Shown one piece after another: positions 27,071-36,175 of a DNA stretch of 49,534 nucleotides; positions within the stretch are counted from its first letter, which is position 1; the number at the start of each line of letters is the position of its first letter. The stretch comes from a bacterium (GTDB lineage: Bacteria > Verrucomicrobiota > Verrucomicrobiia > Limisphaerales > J093). Where the stretch lies: positions 1 through 49,534 of the forward strand of contig JAKANS010000016.1 in assembly GCA_021823625.1 (NCBI GenBank), read 5' to 3'. Below the pieces are notes generated by a model. The model did no database searches. It was not told the origin of the DNA and saw nothing but the letters and a program-made list of their open reading frames with translations. The position numbers and the translations under genes are program-made.

Positions 27071-27471
27071 GTGGATTGTGCCTGCCGCGACCTCAGCCTG
27101 GCCATGACGAGCCACCGCTGCCCGCGCTTTGGCCAGTGCGGTGAGTCGCAGATAACCGCAGCCGCCACCGCCCCTCGGTTTGTCGCAAAACCCAGGTCAT
27201 TCTGCTCCCGGCCGCCATGATTTCCTCACGAATGAACGCTGAGTCGCGGCTCCGGATTCGCAATCGAAGTAGGTTGTGTCCCGCGATTCCCGTGCTATTA
27301 TGAGGCGCGTTCCTGCTCCCGAAGCAGGCTCGGTCGCGCAGCGGAGGAGCCAAGTCGCCCGCCTTGGTTTGGTCGCGGAAACCGGTGGCTGCGGCCGGTT
27401 GAGCGCGCGTGAGAACTTGCACGGGGGAGACTCTTCGGGGTGGCATTTTGAGGCTTACGACGGGAGTTAGC
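27071..27471 (+). other. Intergenic leader region before the giant Ig-rich gene
   Basis: About 400 bp with no gene that I can support. It holds a sigma-70-like promoter (27274-27301), a small perfect hairpin downstream of it (CCTGCT at 27312-27317 pairing with AGCAGG at 27323-27328, loop CCCGA), and then about 140 nt of GC-rich leader to the ATG at 27472. A GGGAG ribosome site lies about 9 nt before that ATG. No known riboswitch class was recognised. Confidence 0.5.
27274..27301 (+). promoter_or_regulatory. Candidate sigma-70 type promoter
   Basis: TTGTGT (27274-27279) and TATTAT (27296-27301) are separated by 16 bases. The -10 box matches TATAAT at five of six positions; the -35 box is weak (three of six). 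The predicted transcript starts near 27308, giving a leader of about 165 nt for the gene at 27472. Confidence 0.4.
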
Positions 27472-30400
27472 ATGAAAACTTGGATTCCTGCGGTTCCGGT
27501 TCTGCTCGTTCTTCACGCTCTGGGACAGGTGCCCGCCAATGACAATTACGATCGCCGCGAGCCCGTCGGCGGCTACGAAATCCTCGAGTTCGCCAACAAC
27601 GTCCTTGCCACGGAAGAATCGAGCCAGGGCGAACCTCGTCATGCCGGCGCCGCGGCGCAGCATTCGGTGTGGTGGATCTGGACGCCCCCCGACGACGGCT
27701 ACGCGGTGCTCGACACCACCAACAGCAGTTTCGCGTCGCGGTTGGGCATCTACGTGGGCAAGAAACTGCCGGAACTCGAAGGTTCGTCGCCGTCGAGGCT
27801 GACCTTGAGCGGCCGGCCGGCAGGACCCGACCATTACGAGTTTCAGGCGCGCAAGGACTCCAAGTACGACCTGGCCGTGGATGGCCGCGACGGGGCCACG
27901 GGCGACCTCGAGCTGCACCTGAAGTTGTTCACGCGACCCAAAGCCCTGGAACCGCCCGCGGACCTCACGGTGACGGAAAGCGAGCCCGCCAGCTTCACGG
28001 TCCGGGCCATCGGGACGCTGCCGCTGGCCTACCAATGGCAACATCGCGGCGATGCCCTCGGCTCCACGTTCACAAATCTCGCGGGCGTCAACTTCCCCGG
28101 GGCGAACGAACGGGACCTCAAAATCCTCGTGACCTCGACCAACGACGCCGGCCGCTATCGCGTGATCGTCAGCAATCGCGTCGGTTCGGTGACCAGTGCG
28201 CCGCCCGCGGTGCTGACGGTCATCAGCGCCCCCAAGATCACCACCCAGCCCAAGGATCTCACCGTCGATGTCGGCGACACTGCCACGTTCACGGCGGCGG
28301 CCATCGGCGGCGAGCCGCTGTTCTACCAGTGGCAGTTCAAAGGCGTGGACTTGCCTGGGGAAAACTTCGAAACGCTAACGTTGGTCAACGTGAGCACCGA
28401 CGAGGCGGGGTTGTACCGCATGTGGGTGACCAACTCCGCCGGAAAGGACGTGAGCGCCAGCGCCAGGCTGACCGTGAACATCAAACCGCCGAGCGTCCTC
28501 CAGCAGCCGGAAGACCTGACCGTGATCCTGGGGGACGACGCCGGTTTCGCGACGGCCGGCAAAGGTTACGAACCCATCGACTACCAATGGTGGTTCCGGC
28601 CGCGCAAGGGCGGAGCGGCGACGGTCTTTCCCGGCGCGATCGCTCCGGAGCTTTACCTCTATTCGGTGGGACTGGAGGAAGACGGCTTTTACTGGGCCGT
28701 CCTTACCAACCGCTACGGAAAGACGAACACGCGCGAGGCGACGTTGACTGTCGAAATCCGGCCGCCGAACGACGATTTCGAGAAGCGAAGCGAAGTGTTC
28801 CCGTTTCCGGAATGGACCACGCTGCCGCTGGATACCCCCACGACCCGCACGGTCCACGGTTTCAACAAGAATGGCACCGCGCAGTTGGGCGAGCCGGGGA
28901 TCAATGGCCAGAAACCAGCGCACTCGGTCTGGTGGAGTTTCACGCCGCCGACCAACGGGGTGATCACCGTGGACCTGGCCGCCAGTTTCCCACCGTTGCT
29001 GGGCGTGTACAGCGGCGTGGCCATCGATCGGCTGGTGCCGGTCACCAATGGCACGACGAAGGTCACGTTTGTGGGAACGAAGGAGACCGAGTACTGCTTC
29101 GCCGTGGACGGGGCGGACGGCAAATTCAGCCCAAACGTCGCCGACACCAACATCGCCCTGACCGTGTCGTTCCATTCCAAATACGGCGCCCCGGTGATCA
29201 TGACCGAGCCGGCGGACGCCTTCGACTTCCTGGGCGGGATCGACCTCGTCCCGGGCGGCGGTGGATGCCGCGATCAGTCCTTCCTGGTCGAGGCGTTCAG
29301 CGTGGACGGGTTTGTGCGCTACCAGTGGCAGTTCAAAGCGGGGGACGACCTGGACTTCAACGACCTGGCCGGCCAGACCAACGCCCGGCTGGCCTTGGCG
29401 AAGGTGACCTTGGCCGACGCTGGCGAGTACCGCGCGGTCGCGTTCAATCTCCAGGACCAAAGCGCCACCAGCCGGGTTGCGACGCTGACCGTGAACGTGC
29501 GGCCGGCGATGCTGCCGGGTGGCGATCCCACCGACATGGTCGCCGAGGCCTGCAGCACGGTGATGAACCGTGTTCTGGCCGAAGCGTGCGGCGCCTTGAG
29601 CTATCAGTGGCGATTCTGGGAAGTGCCTCTACCGGGCCAGACCAACGCGCAACTGGTACTGCCCGGAGTCTCGCCCGCCGACGCGGGACCCTACGACGTC
29701 ATCGTCAGCAACCCGAACGGGTCGATCACCAGCCGCGTGGCCCAATTGACGGTAAACGTGGCGCCGGTCATCGCCAAACAGCCCGCGGACCAAGGTATCG
29801 TGGACGATTGCAGCGATGCCCAATTCAGTGTCACCGCGAGCACCCGTTGCGCTCTCGCCTACCAATGGCGCAGGAACGGCGTGCCGATCCCGGCGAACCT
29901 GAACGCCACGGCAACCCACGCGACCCTGGTCTGGCCGCGTCCCCGACCCTCCGACACGGGAGACTTCGATGTGGTCGCGCGCACCAGCTACGGGGCGGTT
30001 ACCAGCCAGGTGGCCCGCCTGACGGTGAACGCCGGCCCGTCCATCACGAGCTTGACGCTCAACACGAAGGCGGTCACGGGCTCGCCTCCGTATCCGGACG
30101 CCGTCCGGGATTGCGCCCCGGTTTACCTGGAAGCGACGGCCGGCCGCAGTTGCTCCACCCTCGGTTTCCAGTGGCGCCGGAATGGCGTCGATTTGCCCGG
30201 CGAAACCAACGGGTTCCTCGCTTTCACGGCCAGCGTCGAAGCCGCGGCCGACTACACCGTGGTGGTCACGAACAACTGGGCCAGCGCGACCAGCGTGGTC
30301 GCCCGGTTGACCGTCGATGCCCGCCCGCTGGTGACCCTGCAACCTTCCGCGCAGCGGTTGCTCGCCGGCGGGACGTTCACGAACCTGCTGGCCGTCTCGA

Positions 30401-33400
30401 GCTGCAGCGCGGTCACCCACCGCTGGCAGTTCCGCCGTTCGCCCGCTGACACGTTCCAGGACATCCCCCTGGACGCGCGGCATCGATTGACGACCGAGGG
30501 CTGGTTGGTCGTCCAGAACGCTCAGACGAACGAGACCGGTTATTATCGCGCCGTCGCCAGCAACGCCCACACCAACGCCTTGAGCGAGGCGGCGCTGGTG
30601 CGCATCCTTGTGCGTCCGCCCAACGACGACTTCGTTAATCGCCTCGACCTGGGCAAGGTCGAGGCCGCGACGGTCAATGGCTTCAACGAGATGGGCACCG
30701 CCGAGAAAGGCGAACCGGACCACGCTTACCAGCTGGCGCAACACTCGATCTGGTATTCCTGGACGGCGCCCTTTCCCTGCCTGGCCACGGTGGACTTGAG
30801 CGCGAGCGACATCGACACCGTGCTGGGCGTGTACGTGGGCAACGCGGTTACCAACCTCTTCACGGTGACCTTCGACGACGGCGGCGGCCGGGACCATCGC
30901 AGCAAAGTCAGTTTCCTGGCCGGTCCGAGCCAAAGCTTCCGCCTGGCGGTGGACGGCAAGAATGGCGCCGAGAGTCAGAACGTGGTGATGGCGATCACGA
31001 CGCAGAAAATCATCTCCCCACCGGTGATCTATGACGATGGCCAGCCCAATAACGCGGCGGCCACGAGCGGCATGACGGTGAACTTCGATGTTCGCGCTTA
31101 TGGGAGCCCTGACCTGACCGCCCAGTGGCTTTCGAACGCCGTCCCGATTCCGGGCGCAACGACCATCGCCACTTACGGCAGCACCAACTACGCCTCGCGC
31201 CTGACCTTGGCGAACATCGAGACCAACTTCGAAGCGAACTACCGGGTGGTGCTCGGGAACGATTATGGCGCGGTCACCAGCCGGATCGCCCGCCTCACGT
31301 TCGGCAGCATCGTTAAGGGCATGGTAACGGACGCGACCACTGGACTGGGGATTCCGGATGCGCGGGTTGCCGTCGGATTGGTGGCAACCAACACCGACGC
31401 ATTCGGCAACTACGAACTGGTCGGGGTGAGGCGGGGCGAGACGCGGGCCGAGTTCGATGCCTTCAAACGGCGCGTGCGCTTGAACGAACCGGTCCAGTTC
31501 ACCAACCTGTCCACTCTCACGGCTGTGCAGTTCACCGCCACGAAAGAGGGGTACTACGACTACCTGGATGACCAATTCGAGGTGGGCAAGGGACAGGTGG
31601 TGGCAAAGGTGTTGTCGCTGTCGCCCATTTTTCAGGGGCTGCGCTTCATTCTTAACTGGGGCCTCCAGCCCGACCTCGATTTCTACCTGCACCTGCCGCC
31701 GAGCATCCCGAACCTCCCTTACAATCCCATCTTTTACCCGGAGGAGGCTCATGGGAGTGTCGGCCCGCCGTTTTACGCCAAACTGGATTATGACACGAAC
31801 CGGTTTGGCCCGGAGACGATCACGATCTCTCGCCTGGAACCAGGCATCTACAGCCTCTACGTTCAAAAGTTCGCCCCCAGCCAGGGCGAATTGACCCAGT
31901 CGGGCGCGAAGGTTCTCGCCTACTTTGGCAGCGAGAAGACCAACAACCTGTACGGGGCGTTTGGGGTGCCGACCGAAGGCTCGGGCCTGTTCTGGCACGT
32001 CTGCGATATCGAAGGACCGTGGACCAACATCTCCTGGGTAAACAAGCTGGTGGATGTGCCGCCGGGCGGCCTGCCCTCATCGCCCGGACTTCTTGGCGCC
32101 TCCGCCGCGGCGACTGCAGCGCGGCGCAGCGTCCGCCTGCAAGGCGCCTCCGATGCCGGACTGGCCTACGAGTGGAACTTTGGTGACGGCCAACCCAAGA
32201 CCGCGGAGAACTACTTGAAGGACCCTGCGCACGCTTATGCCGATCCTGGCTGGTACGACATCACCCTGCAGCTTACCCAGACAAACACTCCTGGCGGCAA
32301 GAGTGCCACCCGGGTCAGGCAGCAATTCATCCTGGTCACGAACACTCCTCCGTTGGTCGCCCTTACGAATCCGGCTCCCAACCTGATCTTCCGGGCCGGC
32401 GATCCGATTACGCTCCAGTCGGTCGCCGATGGCATCGACGATGGAGTAAAGGAGGTGGAGTACCTCCTGGTCGAAGGAGCGCGGCAGACCTCGCTCGGCA
32501 AAGTCCAACAACCGCCCTACACTTACACCTTCCCCAACGACCGGTTCGAGGATCGCGCGCTCACGTTCATCGCCCGCGCCACCGACATTCATGGCGAGAG
32601 CAGTTTGTCCGCGCCACTGGCGGTGCAGATCCGCGACGTACGGGGAGACATCTTGATCATCCAGAGTCGCCCGGACGCGGAAATCGACGCGTTGACCGAG
32701 CGCCTCCAGGAAATGGAAATCCCCGATGCGGGCGGCACCGGTCCGGTCGTCGATCGACATCCGCCCGGGGTGAAGGTGCTGGACCAGGAAGGGCTCCGCT
32801 TCGAACTCGTTCAAGGGTTCCGCCTGATCATCTGGGACGACGTCGGAGCGCGCGACTCGGGAATCACCCCTGACACCGTCGGCGTGCTGTGGGACGCCTG
32901 GCAGCACCGCATTCCTTTATACTTCATCGGCGAGACCCTCGCGTCCTCCGCCTTCCACCTGGACGCACTGGATGAACCGGCTGCCGTCGCGACGTGGACG
33001 AATCTCGTGCGCCTGGTCCCCACCACCAGCACGGTCACCGGTGGCCAGGTGAGCTTGCAAGCTCCGGTGGGGCGGGCAAACGAACTCTTCCACAGCGGCT
33101 GGTACGGCGACGTGACGGACTTCGAGTACCCGCGCCCCATCGAAGACGCCCGTCCGCTGTGCAGCGACACGGAGGTGAGAGCGAAGTTGGGTGACGCGGC
33201 GGCCCTGATGCGCATCCCGCCGGTCGGCCAGGAAAATCCGCTCATCGCGCCGCGCCTGGTACAGAACTTCCTTGTGAGTGCGGGGGGAGATGAAGCCTCG
33301 AAGGAACAGCGGGTAATTCTTTTGCACAACGCGGTGCTGTGGCTTCTGGGGAACTACTGCGAAAACTTCAGCGCGACCCTGTATGCACCTGATGGAAGCC

Positions 33401-33975
33401 TGCCGTACCGCCCGACCACATGCGACGAGTTTGTCGTCCGGGCCTCGATTTCGAACAACGGCCGGTGCAGCGCGGCGTCGGTTCTGGTGAGCAACACGGT
33501 GCCGACCGGACTCCAGATCCGCTCGGCGGCGATCGTTTCCGACCCGGCGGATGCGAACATTGGAGAGGTAATCCAGCAGGGGAAGGAAGTTCTATTCGGC
33601 TTCGGGGAGTTGAAGGCCGGGGCAACCGTGACGCTGGAGGTCACCTTGCGGGCTTGTCAACCGGGAGTGTACACGAACCTTTTCGCTTGTGTCGCCGGCC
33701 ACCGGGCGGTCCCCCGGCTCGAGCAAACCGTCATCGTCGAGGGGCCGCTCTGCATCGCTTGTTACCCACTTGAAGTAGCCAGGACTGCTGACGGCATCGA
33801 GATCAGCGTCGTGAGCCCGCCCAGCTACCCGGTCAGGTTGGAGACTTCGGACAACCTCCCGGGCCACTGGCAGCCGGTCACCGAGCCGGCCGTGGCCGAC
33901 GACCGCGGCTGGCATTGGCGCCTGCCTTTCCCCCAAGCGAGGGACCGTTTCTACCAACTGCGCCTCAGTCCGTAG
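27472..33975 (+). CDS. Giant secreted protein with nine Ig-like and three PPC-like modules
   Basis: 2167 residues from the ATG at 27472, preceded by GGGAG. Order: signal peptide (1-22); PPC-like module 1 (about 22-150; HSVWWIWTPP, YDLAVDGRDG); Ig-like 1-3 (157-428); PPC-like 2 (429-570; HSVWWSFTPP, FAVDGADG); Ig-like 4-8 (573-1046); PPC-like 3 (1048-1180; HSIWYSWTAP, LAVDGKNG); Ig-like 9 (1181-1276). Next come a carboxypeptidase-regulatory-like fold (1278-1360, GMVTDATTGLGIPDARV), a DUF2135-like stretch (about 1385-1490), PKD-like (about 1564-1620, YEWNFGDG) and a Bacterial-Ig-like domain. The end has a Rossmann/GATase-like domain (about 1725-1960, ILIIQSRPDAEIDAL), a DUF11-like domain (about 1980-2090) and the short C-terminal module (RLETSDNLPGHW, RFYQL). 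Probably a cell-surface or exported binding/adhesion protein; the ligand is unknown. Confidence 0.88.
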   Translation: MKTWIPAVPVLLVLHALGQVPANDNYDRREPVGGYEILEFANNVLATEESSQGEPRHAGAAAQHSVWWIWTPPDDGYAVLDTTNSSFASRLGIYVGKKLPELEGSSPSRLTLSGRPAGPDHYEFQARKDSKYDLAVDGRDGATGDLELHLKLFTRPKALEPPADLTVTESEPASFTVRAIGTLPLAYQWQHRGDALGSTFTNLAGVNFPGANERDLKILVTSTNDAGRYRVIVSNRVGSVTSAPPAVLTVISAPKITTQPKDLTVDVGDTATFTAAAIGGEPLFYQWQFKGVDLPGENFETLTLVNVSTDEAGLYRMWVTNSAGKDVSASARLTVNIKPPSVLQQPEDLTVILGDDAGFATAGKGYEPIDYQWWFRPRKGGAATVFPGAIAPELYLYSVGLEEDGFYWAVLTNRYGKTNTREATLTVEIRPPNDDFEKRSEVFPFPEWTTLPLDTPTTRTVHGFNKNGTAQLGEPGINGQKPAHSVWWSFTPPTNGVITVDLAASFPPLLGVYSGVAIDRLVPVTNGTTKVTFVGTKETEYCFAVDGADGKFSPNVADTNIALTVSFHSKYGAPVIMTEPADAFDFLGGIDLVPGGGGCRDQSFLVEAFSVDGFVRYQWQFKAGDDLDFNDLAGQTNARLALAKVTLADAGEYRAVAFNLQDQSATSRVATLTVNVRPAMLPGGDPTDMVAEACSTVMNRVLAEACGALSYQWRFWEVPLPGQTNAQLVLPGVSPADAGPYDVIVSNPNGSITSRVAQLTVNVAPVIAKQPADQGIVDDCSDAQFSVTASTRCALAYQWRRNGVPIPANLNATATHATLVWPRPRPSDTGDFDVVARTSYGAVTSQVARLTVNAGPSITSLTLNTKAVTGSPPYPDAVRDCAPVYLEATAGRSCSTLGFQWRRNGVDLPGETNGFLAFTASVEAAADYTVVVTNNWASATSVVARLTVDARPLVTLQPSAQRLLAGGTFTNLLAVSSCSAVTHRWQFRRSPADTFQDIPLDARHRLTTEGWLVVQNAQTNETGYYRAVASNAHTNALSEAALVRILVRPPNDDFVNRLDLGKVEAATVNGFNEMGTAEKGEPDHAYQLAQHSIWYSWTAPFPCLATVDLSASDIDTVLGVYVGNAVTNLFTVTFDDGGGRDHRSKVSFLAGPSQSFRLAVDGKNGAESQNVVMAITTQKIISPPVIYDDGQPNNAAATSGMTVNFDVRAYGSPDLTAQWLSNAVPIPGATTIATYGSTNYASRLTLANIETNFEANYRVVLGNDYGAVTSRIARLTFGSIVKGMVTDATTGLGIPDARVAVGLVATNTDAFGNYELVGVRRGETRAEFDAFKRRVRLNEPVQFTNLSTLTAVQFTATKEGYYDYLDDQFEVGKGQVVAKVLSLSPIFQGLRFILNWGLQPDLDFYLHLPPSIPNLPYNPIFYPEEAHGSVGPPFYAKLDYDTNRFGPETITISRLEPGIYSLYVQKFAPSQGELTQSGAKVLAYFGSEKTNNLYGAFGVPTEGSGLFWHVCDIEGPWTNISWVNKLVDVPPGGLPSSPGLLGASAAATAARRSVRLQGASDAGLAYEWNFGDGQPKTAENYLKDPAHAYADPGWYDITLQLTQTNTPGGKSATRVRQQFILVTNTPPLVALTNPAPNLIFRAGDPITLQSVADGIDDGVKEVEYLLVEGARQTSLGKVQQPPYTYTFPNDRFEDRALTFIARATDIHGESSLSAPLAVQIRDVRGDILIIQSRPDAEIDALTERLQEMEIPDAGGTGPVVDRHPPGVKVLDQEGLRFELVQGFRLIIWDDVGARDSGITPDTVGVLWDAWQHRIPLYFIGETLASSAFHLDALDEPAAVATWTNLVRLVPTTSTVTGGQVSLQAPVGRANELFHSGWYGDVTDFEYPRPIEDARPLCSDTEVRAKLGDAAALMRIPPVGQENPLIAPRLVQNFLVSAGGDEASKEQRVILLHNAVLWLLGNYCENFSATLYAPDGSLPYRPTTCDEFVVRASISNNGRCSAASVLVSNTVPTGLQIRSAAIVSDPADANIGEVIQQGKEVLFGFGELKAGATVTLEVTLRACQPGVYTNLFACVAGHRAVPRLEQTVIVEGPLCIACYPLEVARTADGIEISVVSPPSYPVRLETSDNLPGHWQPVTEPAVADDRGWHWRLPFPQARDRFYQLRLSP

Positions 33976-34174
33976 TCGCGGCAGACTTTGCGGGACAGGT
34001 AAGTAGTGCTGGGGCAGAACGATCTCGGCGCCAGCAGAGGTGGAGGAAGAACGGTTTGCGCCGGCGCGAAGCGCTGGATCGCGGACCGGCGACGGCGCAG
34101 TTCGGCGAAGTTGGGCGTTGCCTCGCGCGGCGCTGGTTTCTACAACCAAGCCCGAACCGTCAATTCGCTGACCC

Positions 34175-35332
34175 ATGCTCAAAGTCGCAATCCTCGGCAC
34201 CGGCGCCATCTCCGACAGCCACCTCCAGGCGTACCAGAAGTTCAACGACCGCTGCCAGGTGGTCGCGGTCGTGGACCTCTATCCCGAGAAGGCGGCCGAG
34301 AAGGTCGCCCAACACGGCCTGCGAGCGAAGGTTTACCGCGATTACCAGGAGCTGCTGGCCAGGGAGGCCTTCGAGGTGGCGTCGGTCTGCCTGCCACCGT
34401 TCGCCCACGCCCAGGCGACGGTGGACCTGCTCCGCGCCGGCAAACATGTCCTGGTCGAGAAACCGATGGCCACCTGCCTCCAGGAATGCGATGCCATGAT
34501 CGCCGCTGCCGAGGCGGGCCGATGCCTGCTTTCGGTGGTCGCGCAAAACCGGTTCAAGACGCCGATGATGAAACTGCGGTCGATCCTCGGCTCGGGTGTC
34601 CTCGGCCGCATCCTGCACGCGCAGGTGGATTCCTTCTGGTGGCGCGGCGCGAATTACTACGATCTCTGGTGGCGCGGCACCTGGGAAAAGGAAGGCGGCG
34701 GATGCACGATGAACCACGCCGTTCACCACCTCGACCTTTTCCAGTGGATGATGGGCCTGCCGGCGAAGGTGCAGGCCATCACGCTCAACCTGGCCCACGA
34801 AAACTCCGAGACCGAGGATTTCGCGACCGCCGTGCTTAGTTACGAAGCCGGCGCGGTGGGCCAGATTACCACGTCGCTGGTCCACCACGGCGAGGAGCAA
34901 CAAATGGTTTTCCAATGCGACCGCGCCAAAGTCTCGGTGCCCTGGCAGGTGAAGGCGGCGATCGCCAAGGAAAATGGCTTCCCCGAGGACAACGTGGCCC
35001 TGCGGGTGGAATTGCAGACGCGCTACGACCAGTTGCCCGACCTGCCGTTCGAGGGGCACGACGGCCAGATCGCCAACTTCCTCGGCGCCATCGAAGGGCG
35101 GGAACGGCTGCTGATCGACGGCCAGGAAGGCCGGAAGACGCTCGAACTCGTCAGCGCCATCTACCAGTCCAGCCATCTCGGTCGGAAAGTGCGCTTGCCG
35201 CTGCGGCCGACCGACCCGTTTTACACCCGCGAAGGCATTCTGAAACACGCCCGCCATTTCCACGAGAAGAGCCGCAGTGTGGAGAATTTCGCCAGCAACG
35301 AGATCACGCTGGGCCGGGATCTGGGCAAGTGA
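34175..35332 (+). CDS. Gfo/Idh/MocA family oxidoreductase
   Basis: 385 residues. The N-terminal Rossmann fold starts VAILGTGAISDSHLQAYQ (nucleotide-binding glycine-rich turn), and the VLVEKPMATCLQE segment holds the conserved EKP lysine (near residue 97). The C-terminal substrate domain includes GGGCTMNHAVHHLDLFQWMMG with the usual His positions. These enzymes oxidise or reduce sugars or sugar-like alcohols with NAD(P). The substrate is not evident. A second, different family member lies at 36176; the toxin-antitoxin pair between them is on the other strand. The 199 bp upstream hold no recognisable gene. Confidence 0.92.
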   Translation: MLKVAILGTGAISDSHLQAYQKFNDRCQVVAVVDLYPEKAAEKVAQHGLRAKVYRDYQELLAREAFEVASVCLPPFAHAQATVDLLRAGKHVLVEKPMATCLQECDAMIAAAEAGRCLLSVVAQNRFKTPMMKLRSILGSGVLGRILHAQVDSFWWRGANYYDLWWRGTWEKEGGGCTMNHAVHHLDLFQWMMGLPAKVQAITLNLAHENSETEDFATAVLSYEAGAVGQITTSLVHHGEEQQMVFQCDRAKVSVPWQVKAAIAKENGFPEDNVALRVELQTRYDQLPDLPFEGHDGQIANFLGAIEGRERLLIDGQEGRKTLELVSAIYQSSHLGRKVRLPLRPTDPFYTREGILKHARHFHEKSRSVENFASNEITLGRDLGK

Positions 35333-35365
35333 ACAGGACGCCTCTCCGTTTATGCATCCCAGGTG

Positions 35366-35800
35366 CTAGCCGATGACTTGGAGGACCGGTGATTTCTCGT
35401 CATCCATGTTGTCGAGCTTTCGTTCCAAAGTGGCCAGCTTCAAGCGGTGATGGCGGGCCAGCGCGATCAAGTAGGCATCGTTCCACCGTTTGAACCCGCT
35501 CAGCGAACGCATCGACACCTTGTCGAAAGACACGTCGTCCGCGAGGAACCGATGCTGAGGCAGGGCGAGGATGGCCCGGAGCTGTCCCATTGCCTGCCCC
35601 GTCGTCATTCGCGGCGGACGCCGCTGCCCGGAGGCGTCAGTCCAAGGCCGGGTGAAGAAGCGCAGGAAGGCGCCCTGGACTTGGGGCGACGTGCAAAACT
35701 GCTGAAGCGCTGCCACGAACTCGCGCGCACGGCGGTGGTCCGTATGGCTCTCGTCGAAGGCCGCGATGAGGGGGTTCGCGTCGAGCAGGGCTTTACTCAT
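35366..35800 (-). CDS. PIN-domain (VapC-like) toxin
   Basis: 144 residues from the ATG at 35800. PIN-domain features: LLDANPLIAAFDESHTDH (first Asp and the following acidic residues), the central helix with VQGAFLRFFTRP, and a C-terminal KRWNDAYLIALARHHRLKLATLERKLDN that holds the third acidic position. These form the metal-binding active site of a ribonuclease, which in VapC toxins cuts tRNA or rRNA. Its start overlaps the end of the antitoxin gene by 8 bp, the standard coupled arrangement. It sits between two Gfo/Idh/MocA genes on the opposite strand. Confidence 0.85.
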   Translation of the reverse strand: MSKALLDANPLIAAFDESHTDHRRAREFVAALQQFCTSPQVQGAFLRFFTRPWTDASGQRRPPRMTTGQAMGQLRAILALPQHRFLADDVSFDKVSMRSLSGFKRWNDAYLIALARHHRLKLATLERKLDNMDDEKSPVLQVIG

Positions 35801-36005
35801 CGTCCAAGGCGTCCTCGACTTCCCGGCGGGTGTACCGACCACCCTCGGAACGAAACGCAGCGGGCGAAGCCGCTTTGGTGGAGGGTTGACGCAACCCTTG
35901 CAGAATCAATTGCGAAACTGCCTTGCCGAGGGACAGGTTCTCATGCGCCGCTTTCGCTTTCGCGGCTTGGAAAGCATCGGCATCCAACGTCAGCGTCGTT
36001 CGCAT
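35793..36005 (-). CDS. Ribbon-helix-helix type antitoxin (VapB-like)
   Basis: 70 residues. The N-terminal MRTTLTLDADAFQAAKAKAAHENLSLGKAVSQLI is a typical ribbon-helix-helix DNA-binding fold (beta strand with alternating residues, then two helices). The C-terminal half (SEGGRYTRREVEDALDDE) is acidic and flexible, as expected for the part that wraps the toxin. It is the first gene of the pair and overlaps the toxin start by 8 bp. Two direct repeats just upstream (36020-36034) could be its operator, giving the usual autoregulation. Confidence 0.83.
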   Translation of the reverse strand: MRTTLTLDADAFQAAKAKAAHENLSLGKAVSQLILQGLRQPSTKAASPAAFRSEGGRYTRREVEDALDDE

Positions 36006-36011
36006 GGCAGC

Positions 36012-36040
36012 ATCATCGTATCAGCGAATCAGCGCGTCAA
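36012..36040 (-). promoter_or_regulatory. Candidate promoter and operator of the toxin-antitoxin pair
   Basis: On the minus strand TTGACG (36040-36035) and GATGAT (36017-36012) are 17 bp apart and resemble a sigma-70 promoter. Between them lie two direct copies of CGCTGAT (36034-36028 and 36026-36020), spaced 8 bp, a spacing often used by ribbon-helix-helix dimers. Overlap of these repeats with the promoter would give repression by the antitoxin. The start codon is at 36005. Confidence 0.45.
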
Positions 36041-36175
36041 CGCACGCTGCCACCACGGCGATTCCATCAATCCCCCCAGGCCCAGCCAGCCGAGGAACCT
36101 GACTGGCGTCGCGTGGCAATTCTCGTTCGGGTTGAATTCGGTCGCTGCCAACCGCCATGATCGTGCCTGCAAGCC

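Noticed and set aside
27302-27471. Riboswitch (cyclic di-GMP, cobalamin or SAM type) in the leader
   Set aside because: None of the conserved core sequences of these classes could be found.
29629-31998. Open frame of 789 codons on the minus strand
   Set aside because: Antisense to the Ig-rich protein gene, whose repeat domains are unmistakable. Low-complexity Arg/Gly/His translation.
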